The position numbers and the translations under genes were made by a program. Positions 43,043 to 49,546 of a DNA stretch of 52,800 bases are shown here, piece after piece (position 1 is the first letter of the stretch; each line of letters begins with the position of its first letter). The notes under the pieces are model-generated. The model did not search any database. It worked only from the letters and a program-made list of their open reading frames with translations, and was not told the DNA's origin. Origin of the DNA: Clostridia bacterium (GTDB taxonomy: Bacteria; Bacillota; Clostridia; UMGS1883; UMGS1540); assembly GCA_017436645.1 (NCBI GenBank), contig JAFSCR010000013.1, positions 1 through 52,800 on the forward strand. Reading direction: 5' to 3'.

Positions 43043-43096
43043 AGACTATCTGTAATGTAGATGTGAGATACATTTACAAAGCAGATAGTCTTTTTC
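43043..43096 (+). terminator. Terminator near the prophage edge
   Basis: A 10-bp stem AGACTATCTG/CAGATAGTCT (43043-43052 with 43082-43091), extended inward by GTAATGTA/TACATTTAC with a bulge, then five T. It would stop tadA/tRNA-Ser transcription from entering the prophage. Confidence 0.75.
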
Positions 43097-43192
43097 GTCT
43101 ATACTCCTATAACGCAATCCGTTATTTTCTAACAATTTCCAGACAAATAGTAAAATAATTGTTAGAATATATCGTAAAGGAGTAAAAAGGCT

Positions 43193-43444
43193 ATGATTAG
43201 AATTTTGTTATCCACCCGTCTTGGCGAACGGAGATGGACACAAGCCGACCTTGCTCGTGCAACAGGTATAAGACCATCCACCATAAATGAGATATACCAC
43301 GAAATTGCAGAGCGAGTAAATTTAGAGCATCTTGACCTTATATGTGAGGCGTTAGGTTGCGAATTATCCGACATAATTGTACGCACACCAAACGCTGATG
43401 TTCGTGTGAATACGCGAGTTGGCGTTGCCCTACATAAAGATTGA
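43193..43444 (+). CDS. Small XRE-family HTH regulator (YozG-like)
   Basis: An 83-residue DNA-binding protein. The helix-turn-helix is TQADLARATGIRPSTINEIY (residues 16-35), followed by a helix with LEHLDLICEALGCELSDII, the usual Cro/C1-type fold. The AAAGGAG site at about 43177 fixes the ATG. It points toward, and ends 57 nt before, the convergent repressor gene. A role in prophage control is likely, but its operator is unknown. Confidence 0.85.
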   Translation: MIRILLSTRLGERRWTQADLARATGIRPSTINEIYHEIAERVNLEHLDLICEALGCELSDIIVRTPNADVRVNTRVGVALHKD

Positions 43445-43501
43445 ATCACCTCTAATATCCTTGCCCGGATGATTTCGTGTCATTCGGGCTTTTTCTTTAT
43501 A

Positions 43502-43711
43502 CTATACAATAGTTCCGTCCGGGAAAACAAATTTACATTCAAACTCCGCTCCGAGAGCCTTAGCGATTTTCTCTAAATCTTCGGAAGAGAATTTGCCTGT
43601 TTTCATTCGCTGACCGAACGCCTGTGATGATGTACCAATACGCCTTGCTAATTCTGCCTCGCTGATGTTTGCGTATGTCTCCGCAAGTTTAATCTTTGTT
43701 GATATATCCAT
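43502..43711 (-). CDS. Small XRE-family HTH repressor
   Basis: A 69-residue Cro/C1-type protein consisting almost only of the HTH fold (EAELARRIGTSSQAFGQRMK, residues 20-39, then FSSEDLEKIAKALGAEFECKF). I start it at 43711: the in-frame ATG at 43729 is followed directly by AGGAGG, which is the ribosome-binding site of the later ATG. Its promoter and the divergent rightward promoter share an inverted operator-like sequence, so it is the candidate lysogeny repressor. Confidence 0.85.
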   Translation of the reverse strand: MDISTKIKLAETYANISEAELARRIGTSSQAFGQRMKTGKFSSEDLEKIAKALGAEFECKFVFPDGTIV

Positions 43712-43741
43712 CCCCGCACCTCCTTTCAAGTGTTCAACATC

Positions 43742-43770
43742 ATTATAAACGAAAAACTTTCAAATGTCAA
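43742..43770 (-). promoter_or_regulatory. Leftward promoter of the prophage switch
   Basis: A perfect TTGACA (43765-43770) and TATAAT (43742-43747) on the minus strand, spacer 17 bp, drive the HTH repressor. The -35 box is inside the operator-like half at 43757-43773. Confidence 0.85.
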
Positions 43771-43847
43771 GTGTATTTTTTCAAACATAAATAAAAAATT
43801 TTCAAAAAAATTAAAAAAAATTCAAGAAAACACTTGACAAATGAAAG
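43757..43847. promoter_or_regulatory. Paired operator-like inverted repeats
   Basis: CTTTCAAATGTCAAGTG (43757-43773) and its reverse complement at 43831-43847 match at 15 of 17 positions. Each covers the -35 box of one of two divergent consensus promoters. An AT-rich 57-bp segment between them carries several further TTCAA/TTTCAA half-sites. This suits cooperative binding by a small HTH repressor. Confidence 0.7.
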
Positions 43848-43862
43848 GAAATCCTTTATAAT
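43834..43862 (+). promoter_or_regulatory. Rightward promoter of the prophage switch
   Basis: A perfect TTGACA (43834-43839) and TATAAT (43857-43862), spacer 17 bp, 28 bp before the TTG-start gene at 43891. Its -35 lies in the operator-like half at 43831-43847. Confidence 0.85.
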
Positions 43863-43890
43863 AGTATATGTAAGGAGGAGGTGATAAGAG

Positions 43891-44025
43891 TTGGACGAGC
43901 AAAAGAAAAAAGCCTTGCAAGAGCTACTGAAAATCTTGAGTGATAATCCTGAAATCGCAGACAGAATTACAATCACAATCAAGCCGAACAGTAAACCTCA
44001 CAAGGCAGAAACCGAAAGTAAGTAA
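43891..44025 (+). CDS. 44-residue phage protein with TTG start
   Basis: A short gene read from a TTG (43891) behind a very strong GGAGGAGGTGAT site. The product is mostly charged and helical (DEQKKKALQELLKILSDNP, then ADRITITIKPNSKP). It is the first gene after the rightward consensus promoter. No family was recognised; the position of a cro- or excisionase-type early gene is suggestive only. An ATG-only search would miss it. Confidence 0.65.
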   Translation: MDEQKKKALQELLKILSDNPEIADRITITIKPNSKPHKAETESK

Positions 44026-44033
44026 CTTTCAGG

Positions 44034-44063
44034 CTGAGAGGGCGGGAGCAACCGCCCCTCTCG
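44034..44063 (+). promoter_or_regulatory. GC-rich hairpin between early genes
   Basis: Stem GAGAGGGCGG with CCGCCCCTCTC around GAGCAA. There is no T-run, so it is probably a processing or attenuation hairpin rather than a terminator. Confidence 0.5.
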
Positions 44064-44116
44064 TAAGTCCTATTATAGCACAAACAAAATAAAAAATCAA
44101 TAGGAGGACTAAAAAA

Positions 44117-44299
44117 ATGGAAATCACTTATTACACAAACGGAGTTATCACATCAAAGTCATTGGCGGAATGGTTTTTCGGAACAAAGACGGTGGAAAAT
44201 TCAACCGCATCAGCAGTACAACAGAATAAGAACACAGGCGAAAAGAATTTTAAGTTCTGGCAAGACGGAACAGGCTATCTCGGAATACAGATTGGTTAA
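44117..44299 (+). CDS. Small phage protein, unknown function
   Basis: A 60-residue protein with an AGGAGG site eight to nine bases before the ATG. It has an N-terminal patch MEITYYTNGVITSKSLAEWF and ends WQDGTGYLGIQIG. No family was recognised. It belongs to the rightward early run. Confidence 0.6.
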   Translation: MEITYYTNGVITSKSLAEWFFGTKTVENSTASAVQQNKNTGEKNFKFWQDGTGYLGIQIG

Positions 44300-44311
44300 G
44301 GAAGGAATAAA

Positions 44312-44512
44312 ATGAATGCAGTTTTTCTTAATACAAAGAGGTCGGGGTACAGTCCTGACCAATGCAAAAACACAATGACGGTTGGCGAGCTGATGAATAT
44401 GCTTGATGACTTTGACGAGGATGCTCCGATTTATTTCAAAAATGATGATGGCTACACCTACGGAAGTATAACAAGATATGATTTTGAGGAAAGCGTGGTG
44501 GAGGAAAATTGA
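44312..44512 (+). CDS. Small acidic phage protein, unknown function
   Basis: A 66-residue acidic protein with a motif common in small phage and mobile-element proteins: TVGELMNMLDDFDEDAPIYF, followed by GYTYGSITRYDFEE. Spaced 12 nt after the previous gene with an AAGGAA site; its stop overlaps the next TTG start (TTGA). Confidence 0.65.
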   Translation: MNAVFLNTKRSGYSPDQCKNTMTVGELMNMLDDFDEDAPIYFKNDDGYTYGSITRYDFEESVVEEN

Positions 44513-44727
44513 GACTTGCAGATTTGAGATTGGTAACGCAGAGCCACACTACAATATGGCTCACGGATGCAGAAACACACGAAACAATCCAGGTTAATGA
44601 GTTAAGGTTTATTGATGGCAAATATGACGAGTGTAATATTGAGTTGATGTTCCCGGAGAAATACCCATCAATCTCATCATACGGACTAACAGTTTATATC
44701 AATCAAGGAGGAAACGAAAATGAATAA
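44509..44727 (+). CDS. Small phage protein with coupled TTG start
   Basis: A 72-residue protein starting at a TTG that overlaps the preceding stop by 4 nt, with GGTGGAGG six to seven bases upstream; the arrangement implies translational coupling. No family was recognised. A beta-rich pattern is visible (TTIWLTDAETHETIQVNELRF). It overlaps the next gene by 8 nt. Confidence 0.6.
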   Translation: MRLADLRLVTQSHTTIWLTDAETHETIQVNELRFIDGKYDECNIELMFPEKYPSISSYGLTVYINQGGNENE

Positions 44728-44953
44728 AACACGCAGAAAAGCATTATATGATATCAAGGAAAAAATCGAGGATATAAAAACGGAGCTTGAAGAATTGCTC
44801 GAAGAAGAACAGGAATATCTTGATACAGGGTTTTCTGAAAATATGCAGAGTGGAGAAAAATACGAAAAAGCAGAGAGTGCCGTTTCAGCTCTCGAAGATG
44901 CGGTAAGTAGTTTAGAAGATGTTGTCGACAATATCGACACCGCCACAGAATAG
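44720..44953 (+). CDS. Small coiled-coil phage protein
   Basis: A 77-residue, very acidic protein built of two predicted coiled-coil helices (ALYDIKEKIEDIKTELEELL, and residues 52-74 with ESAVSALEDAVSSLEDVV). Proteins of this shape are common in Clostridia prophages; function unknown. An AAGGAGG site lies within the end of the previous gene. Confidence 0.65.
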   Translation: MNKTRRKALYDIKEKIEDIKTELEELLEEEQEYLDTGFSENMQSGEKYEKAESAVSALEDAVSSLEDVVDNIDTATE

Positions 44954-44963
44954 GAGGCACAAA

Positions 44964-45458
44964 ATGGATAAGTTCTTTTCACAAACAAATTGCGACAGGT
45001 GTGGAGGCTCTCTTATAGAGGGCCGCACAATGTCAATGTTCAATGAGGAATGTATCTGCTTAAACTGTAAGGAAAAAGAAACAAAGCACCCCGATTATCA
45101 AAAGGCACAGGATGCAGATATAGCGGAAATTAAAAAAGGTAATTATAACTTTGGAGGTATCGGAATGAAGAATAAAGTTTTCTCGGATGAACGAATTAAG
45201 GAGGCACTTGCACAGTTCAAGCAAATGCAAATGGAGGGAGACTTGAAATTCTGCCCTCGTTGTGGGGAGCAGCGGATGCGTGATGTTCCTACACACAACT
45301 GCCTGAGCAGACAGGCTGATGTGTATGTGTGCGAGGTTTGCGGAGCGGAAGAGGCTATTTACGCTATGAATGGAAACCCTCTCCCTTTGGAATATTGGCA
45401 CTACACAGGACTGATGGAAATGAGTCAAGCACCCACAGACCACAAGCAAGTTGATTAA
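44964..45458 (+). CDS. Zinc-finger phage protein, possible fusion of two cistrons
   Basis: A 164-residue protein with two metal-binding parts. The first (residues 1-67) has NCDRCGGS and CLNCKEKE, two CxxC pairs. The second (from residue 68) has FCPRCGEQ and YVCEVCGAEE, again two CxxC pairs, ending in a Tyr/Trp-rich tail. An ideal GGAGG followed seven bases later by an ATG (45165) lies in frame at the junction, so the second half may also be made on its own. The full-length ATG is set by AGGAGG at 44952. Confidence 0.75.
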   Translation: MDKFFSQTNCDRCGGSLIEGRTMSMFNEECICLNCKEKETKHPDYQKAQDADIAEIKKGNYNFGGIGMKNKVFSDERIKEALAQFKQMQMEGDLKFCPRCGEQRMRDVPTHNCLSRQADVYVCEVCGAEEAIYAMNGNPLPLEYWHYTGLMEMSQAPTDHKQVD

Positions 45459-45571
45459 ATGCCTCTTATTCTCAAATAAAAGGTGTTGCAACTGCGTTTA
45501 GCATATTTACCCAAGTAAACACCTATCCTTGTATTAAAATTGAATTACAGGGCATTTTAAGCCCTAAAAAC

Positions 45572-45613
45572 AAAAAAGCCTGCTATGGAGAAAAATCCAC
45601 AACAGGCTTTTTT
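45572..45613. terminator. Bidirectional terminator between convergent phage modules
   Basis: Stem AAAAAAGCCTG/CAGGCTTTTTT (45572-45582 with 45603-45613), with an inner TGGA/TCCA pairing. It separates the rightward early genes from the leftward lysis genes. A weaker AGGGC/GCCCT hairpin lies just before it. Confidence 0.85.
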
Positions 45614-45623
45614 ATATTTTTAT

Positions 45624-46466
45624 TTATTTGTCGAATGCTCCGGCTCTGTCAAGCACAACCATAATACGAATCATATCGTCTGTAAGATTGAGCTTTCCTT
45701 CCTGGTCTCCTCTAAGATACCCTTTTTCGCAAAGCTTTGTGATAGTAGGCCTTGCCCATTCAGGCATATTGCCATCCACACAAGCATAGACCATCTTATT
45801 TGAGTTTGTCGCAAGTTCGTCAACTTTTTTGCGTATGCCCTCAACTGTATCTACAAGCATATTAAATTTTTGTTTTTCTTCAAGAGTCATAGGTTCGTCC
45901 TCCTCATTGCTCAATAATCTTTTTACATCTGCCCTGAATGTGTCCATTGACTTCCCGTGTTTCGGAAACCAATGCATAACATCTCCGTGGTTGGATGCAA
46001 TTCCTTTTTTGTAACCCTCCGAATGACAGATGATATTCTGTTCGGTAAGATTAAATTCTTTGCAAAGGTACGCACAGAGCTCAACGGCCTCTTTATACAC
46101 CGCGTTGAAATAATTTGCATCTGCAAGTCCATCCTCGCAGATTTCAAATCCTATATGTGTATTGTTTGAGGAGCCGCCTCCGTGCCATCCCCTGTGATTC
46201 CAGGGTAATGTTTGATAAGTCGCAATGCTGCCATCTGCAAGTTTTCCGATAAAAGCGTGAACGCACACTTGTATTCCTCCGGGCCTTGCAGTGTTCCAAT
46301 GATTTCCGTTTTTGTTCACGCCAAGAAAACCATCATCCGGTCCGACATATCTTTTCAGCCAAGGATTGTTTGCTCCTGTGGAGTGTACCATAATTCCTTT
46401 GACATCAATTTTCTTTCCGGCTTTGTAGCAGTCATTGTTGACAAGAATCAGTTTTCTCAAATCCAT
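45624..46466 (-). CDS. Endolysin: N-acetylmuramoyl-L-alanine amidase
   Basis: A 280-residue phage lysin. The N-terminal Amidase_2 domain (residues 1-190) shows zinc-binding and catalytic segments: GIMVHSTGAN (first His), WHGGGSSNNTHIGFE, and ICHSEGYKKGIASNHGDVMHWF near the end (His and Asp). A linker with a short coiled coil leads to a C-terminal ~50 residues resembling an SLH-type wall-binding repeat (MPEWARPTITKLCEKGYLRG). It would cut the bond between muramic acid and the stem peptide. It follows the holin by 15 nt. Confidence 0.9.
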   Translation of the reverse strand: MDLRKLILVNNDCYKAGKKIDVKGIMVHSTGANNPWLKRYVGPDDGFLGVNKNGNHWNTARPGGIQVCVHAFIGKLADGSIATYQTLPWNHRGWHGGGSSNNTHIGFEICEDGLADANYFNAVYKEAVELCAYLCKEFNLTEQNIICHSEGYKKGIASNHGDVMHWFPKHGKSMDTFRADVKRLLSNEEDEPMTLEEKQKFNMLVDTVEGIRKKVDELATNSNKMVYACVDGNMPEWARPTITKLCEKGYLRGDQEGKLNLTDDMIRIMVVLDRAGAFDK

Positions 46467-46481
46467 AGCCGTAGCCCTCCT

Positions 46482-46808
46482 TTACTCAGAGCCGCTGAAC
46501 AACTTTTTAATCAATTCTTTAAGTTCTCCGTATAAGTTATCATAACCAAACATTGCACAATATGCCACGACAAAACCTGTTACAATAGCCGCTACAATCA
46601 AGTACCAAACAATAGTGATTGAGTATATCTGGCACGCGGCTAAAAAGGTTGCAACCGTCAGCACAATAGAAATAAGCACAACGAATACCCTTGTAGGCAA
46701 TTCGCTTTTGCTTGCGAAACTTTTGAATATCTGTGTAAGGATGTTTACGACAATTACAAGCACTGCAAACAGTGTCGCGAACAATCCGAAATGTGTTACA
46801 TTCAACAT
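46482..46808 (-). CDS. Putative holin
   Basis: A 108-residue protein with three hydrophobic helices (residues 6-26, 41-60, 67-90) and a charged C-terminal tail (LKELIKKLFSGSE). Size, topology and position directly before the amidase fit a class I phage holin, but the sequence matches no family that I can name. It would permeabilise the membrane to release the endolysin. Confidence 0.7.
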   Translation of the reverse strand: MLNVTHFGLFATLFAVLVIVVNILTQIFKSFASKSELPTRVFVVLISIVLTVATFLAACQIYSITIVWYLIVAAIVTGFVVAYCAMFGYDNLYGELKELIKKLFSGSE

Positions 46809-46820
46809 AACAAATCCTCC

Positions 46821-47132
46821 TTAATCTAACGACATTTTACAGCCTGTTTCATCAGGCGGTGCCGTTATATTACTTTTTTTAATTTTTTCAATGTTTTCTG
46901 CTTTTGCTTTGTAACTGTAAAACCCGATTGCCACCGCAACAGGAGCGGCAATGTAACTGAACAATCCGCAGAGGGATGTTGAGATGTATGCCACATTCCC
47001 GGTATCGAGTATTTTGAATATTACATACATACCAAACAAAAGCCCGATAAAATATGAGAATATTACTAATGCCAAAATCACTTTTGAAAATTCCTTTAAT
47101 TTCTTTTCTTTTCGCTTTGACAAAATAATCAC
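46821..47132 (-). CDS. Small two-helix membrane protein
   Basis: A 103-residue protein with a basic N-terminus (KRKEKKLKE), two membrane helices (residues 16-41 and 50-72) and a polar tail. It lies between the coiled-coil membrane protein (4-nt overlap) and the holin (12 nt). It may be a second holin or antiholin; that role is an inference from position. Confidence 0.65.
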   Translation of the reverse strand: MIILSKRKEKKLKEFSKVILALVIFSYFIGLLFGMYVIFKILDTGNVAYISTSLCGLFSYIAAPVAVAIGFYSYKAKAENIEKIKKSNITAPPDETGCKMSLD

Positions 47133-47530
47133 CTCGTTTTTAATGGTAAGTGGTGGACTTCTGCCATAAGGTCATCCAGGTCTCCGTTACCATTTAGCCC
47201 ATTGTGATATGAGCTATGCATATTATTGAGTATTCTGCGGTCATCAAAATCTATTTCTCCTTCAGCAATGTACGCTTGACCGAGATAGCGGATTCTGTCA
47301 TAGAGAATAAATTTAAGAGCCTCGCTTTGAGCATTGGTCTTTTTCTCAATACTCTCTAATCGTTGTTCTATTTTCTTTTCCTCTCTACACTTTTCGTCCT
47401 CCGCTTTTTGTTCTGCCCTGTCGTCAAGCTCTGCTTTGCGATTTCTACGCCAGGAAAGGAATTCTCTTACACCCTCAATAATAGCTACCAATACGCCACC
47501 TGTTAAGGCAGCGACAAGAATACTTTGCAC
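47129..47530 (-). CDS. Membrane-anchored coiled-coil phage protein
   Basis: A 133-residue protein. One N-terminal hydrophobic segment (ILVAALTGGVLVAIIEGV) is followed by a long, highly charged coiled coil (residues 27-70, rich in Glu, Lys, Arg and Ala). A C-terminal globular tail follows, with YHNGLNGNGDLDDLMAEVH. Similar proteins occur beside holins in Firmicutes phages (XhlA-like layout). Function is not established. It heads the lysis operon, downstream of the reverse transcriptase. Confidence 0.65.
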   Translation of the reverse strand: MQSILVAALTGGVLVAIIEGVREFLSWRRNRKAELDDRAEQKAEDEKCREEKKIEQRLESIEKKTNAQSEALKFILYDRIRYLGQAYIAEGEIDFDDRRILNNMHSSYHNGLNGNGDLDDLMAEVHHLPLKTR

Positions 47531-47550
47531 TTAGCACACCTCCGTAACAA

Positions 47551-47601
47551 AAAAGCAACCCTGTGAGGTTGCTTTTCCTAAATGCAACCCTACAAGGTTG
47601 C
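47551..47601 (-). terminator. Tandem hairpins after the reverse transcriptase
   Basis: Two hairpins with the same 6-bp stem GCAACC/GGTTGC sit in tandem (stems at 47555-47572 and 47584-47601). The distal one on the minus strand is followed by six T, an intrinsic terminator. The proximal one contains the stop codon (47590-47592) of the reverse transcriptase. Confidence 0.7.
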
Positions 47602-48696
47602 GTTTATTTGATTTTCATTTTCTGTGTGCCTTACCAATACAAAATCATTTATTATCTTATTTCTCAAAGATTCGCAATCGCAATGTTTGAGTAGTCCGAG
47701 ATAACTTTGAAATACATTTTTGCAATAATCAAGAGGCAGTTCTCCTGTGGAGTAATGCTCCATAATATACGCTATGTGTTTCTTCAACTGCAGAGATGTA
47801 CTTTTCCGCAGTTCCACTCGTCCCGGATAAACTTTTCTGCCGACAAATTCAACAGGATTGCCTACGGGTATAACCGCAGTCTTTTCGTTGAGTTGTAGCC
47901 CGAAATTCTCTTGCAAGTAATCATCTACCTGGCCGACAGTTTCCCACGCTTGCGATTTTGAGGGAGTCAAGAAAATCATATCATCCATATATCGCATATA
48001 GTATGGCACTCTAATCTCACGCTTTATGTAATGGTCAACAGGTGTCAACACAACATTAGCAGTGAGTTGTGATATAAGCGAGCCTGTCTGCATTCCAATT
48101 CCTGATACGCGTTCAGCCGTCGTTACATCAGTACAACGCAAAGGCAGTCCGAAAGGTCTGCCATCACATTTGATAGCGGTTTCTAAAAACCACATCATAT
48201 CATTGTCATCAAGCGGTCTGCCGAGTTCCCGGAGCTGTACCTCCACAGGCAAGCGGAAAAAGAATTTTGTTATATCCATTTTCCCTATATACCACTGTTG
48301 AGGTTTCCTTTCGGTAATCTGCATCCACTCCTGTAATTTTTTTACGGCTCTCAACGCACCCTTTTCAGGTACACTACCGTAACTATGCTCATAAAAAGAT
48401 TTTGAATATATCGGCCACAACACTTTGTAAGCAGCAGCATTTACAACTCTATCGGAGAAAGGCATAGAATAAATAATTCTCTTTTTCGGGAAGTATTCCA
48501 TAAACTCGAAAGGCGTTCCTGTTTCATATGTTTTCCACAAGAGCCTGTTCAAATCGTTTATGATGTATTCCTCAAGGTTGGCGGAATATTGTAGCACACC
48601 GCCCGAATATCGCTTATTTCTGCGAGCGAGCAAGTATCCGTCATACAAATTTTCAAATGTTGCAAACCTTTCAAAAATATGCGAGTGCTTTTCCAT
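47590..48696 (-). CDS. DGR reverse transcriptase
   Basis: A 368-residue group II-intron-like reverse transcriptase of the diversity-generating retroelement type. Palm motifs: the first catalytic Asp in GKMDITKFFF (Asp141), the diagnostic DGR box GSLISQ (residues 205-210, SQ where other RTs have SP), and YMDD at 236-239. A thumb region follows (KSTSLQLKKHIAYIM). There is no endonuclease or maturase domain, as expected. With Avd it copies the template-repeat RNA and misincorporates at adenines. A GGAG site precedes the ATG at 48696, 172 nt downstream of the template repeat. Confidence 0.96.
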   Translation of the reverse strand: MEKHSHIFERFATFENLYDGYLLARRNKRYSGGVLQYSANLEEYIINDLNRLLWKTYETGTPFEFMEYFPKKRIIYSMPFSDRVVNAAAYKVLWPIYSKSFYEHSYGSVPEKGALRAVKKLQEWMQITERKPQQWYIGKMDITKFFFRLPVEVQLRELGRPLDDNDMMWFLETAIKCDGRPFGLPLRCTDVTTAERVSGIGMQTGSLISQLTANVVLTPVDHYIKREIRVPYYMRYMDDMIFLTPSKSQAWETVGQVDDYLQENFGLQLNEKTAVIPVGNPVEFVGRKVYPGRVELRKSTSLQLKKHIAYIMEHYSTGELPLDYCKNVFQSYLGLLKHCDCESLRNKIINDFVLVRHTENENQINATL

Positions 48697-48868
48697 TCCA
48701 CCATCTCCTCAAAGGCCACACTTTACGGATGCCGTACTCAAAGAGCCGGAACATCAGTATATGTAGCTGACATTTTTCGGCTGTAATCTATAACCGAGGA
48801 AATAAACTCCTTTACTCCTCTGCACTGAAAGTAAGCCCTTGAGCTTACAATATCTGGCCACAAGGTAG

Positions 48869-48981
48869 AGCGGAACGGAAACCGAGGTTGTCGTTCGCGT
48901 TGGAACGAGGGTTGTTGCCGTTGTAGTAGAACACGCCCGCGTTGTCGTTGTCGTTGTAGTTGCCACCGCGGTAGAACAGGC
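48869..48981 (-). repeat. DGR template repeat (TR)
   Basis: A 113-bp non-coding copy of the variable repeat, in the gap between avd and the RT. In the frame of the target protein it would read with many Asn codons (AAC), the codon type that gives most diversity when adenines mutate. It has 27 adenines on the coding strand by my count. A GTAAGC/GCTTAC hairpin (48831-48848) lies in the spacer between TR and the RT gene and may form part of the structured template RNA. Confidence 0.96.
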
Positions 48982-49009
48982 CGCCAAGTTTTACAGTTTA
49001 TTCCCTATG

Positions 49010-49360
49010 TCAAGTGGAGTGTTGGTTATTGACGGACTTTAACCATCCACCGAGCATCTTTCCAATCTCAACCACCATTCCCGACCATACCTCATATTTT
49101 TTCAGAGGCAAAAATCCGAGTGTGAATGATAGTCGAAGATAAGCCTTTAATGTTGCTATCTCAACATCCATATCTTGTAGTGTAGTCTTTTTATAATATT
49201 TTTTCTGTGCCTCAATACACCTTTTAAGCAGAATATCCATACTATGCTTAATGTCGGTAACGAGAGCAAATTTCTCCGACTTTGGAAATTGTTGTAGTGC
49301 CTGATAGCCGTATTGCATCATATCAAAAACTTTCTGCAATATTCTTAATTCTTCTGCCAT
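49010..49360 (-). CDS. avd: DGR accessory variability determinant (Avd)
   Basis: A 116-residue basic helical protein of the four-helix-bundle Avd family. It has four predicted helices, with LPLKKYEVWSGMVVEIGKMLGGW at the end as in other Avd proteins. Avd forms a pentamer that binds the RT and template RNA and is needed for cDNA synthesis. I prefer the ATG at 49360 (AAGGG eight bases upstream); a GTG at 49369 is the alternative. The template repeat begins 28 nt after its stop. Confidence 0.9.
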   Translation of the reverse strand: MAEELRILQKVFDMMQYGYQALQQFPKSEKFALVTDIKHSMDILLKRCIEAQKKYYKKTTLQDMDVEIATLKAYLRLSFTLGFLPLKKYEVWSGMVVEIGKMLGGWLKSVNNQHST

Positions 49361-49430
49361 CTCACACACCCTTATTTACAAAATCGACGAGAACATTATA
49401 CACCTAATACGGAGTGTTGTGGTCGATTTG

Positions 49431-49458
49431 TGAAAAAATAACGGAATGCGTTATTTTT
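49431..49458 (-). terminator. Hairpin upstream of avd
   Basis: Stem GAAAAATAACG/CGTTATTTTTTC around a five-base loop, flanked by A/T tracts on both strands. It may end the tail-gene transcript before avd; a TATAAT on the minus strand at 49394-49399 could start a separate avd-TR-RT transcript. Confidence 0.45.
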
Positions 49459-49476
49459 CAAAATTCAAAAATCGCG

Positions 49477-49494
49477 TCTCCGCTTACGCGGAGA
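49477..49494 (-). promoter_or_regulatory. Perfect hairpin downstream of the variable repeat
   Basis: A perfect 7-bp stem TCTCCGC/GCGGAGA with a four-base loop, followed on the minus strand by CGCGATTTTT. It could be a terminator or part of the cruciform that promotes retrohoming. Confidence 0.5.
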
Positions 49495-49503
49495 AAAAGG
49501 AAT

Positions 49504-49525
49504 GAGAGCCGCTATCGCGACTCTC
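49504..49525 (-). promoter_or_regulatory. Hairpin 3' of the variable repeat
   Basis: Stem GAGAG.CGC/GCG.CTCTC with one internal mismatch and loop TATC, 37 bp beyond the 3' end of the variable repeat. DGR targets often have a DNA hairpin or cruciform in this place that raises homing efficiency. Confidence 0.5.
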
Positions 49526-49546
49526 AACAGAACACAGTTCCGCAGA

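Noticed and set aside
48754-48987. Thr-rich 77-codon frame over the DGR template repeat
   Set aside because: It is an off-frame reading of AAC/GAC-rich template codons (Thr runs). The template is non-coding, and the target protein frame is different.
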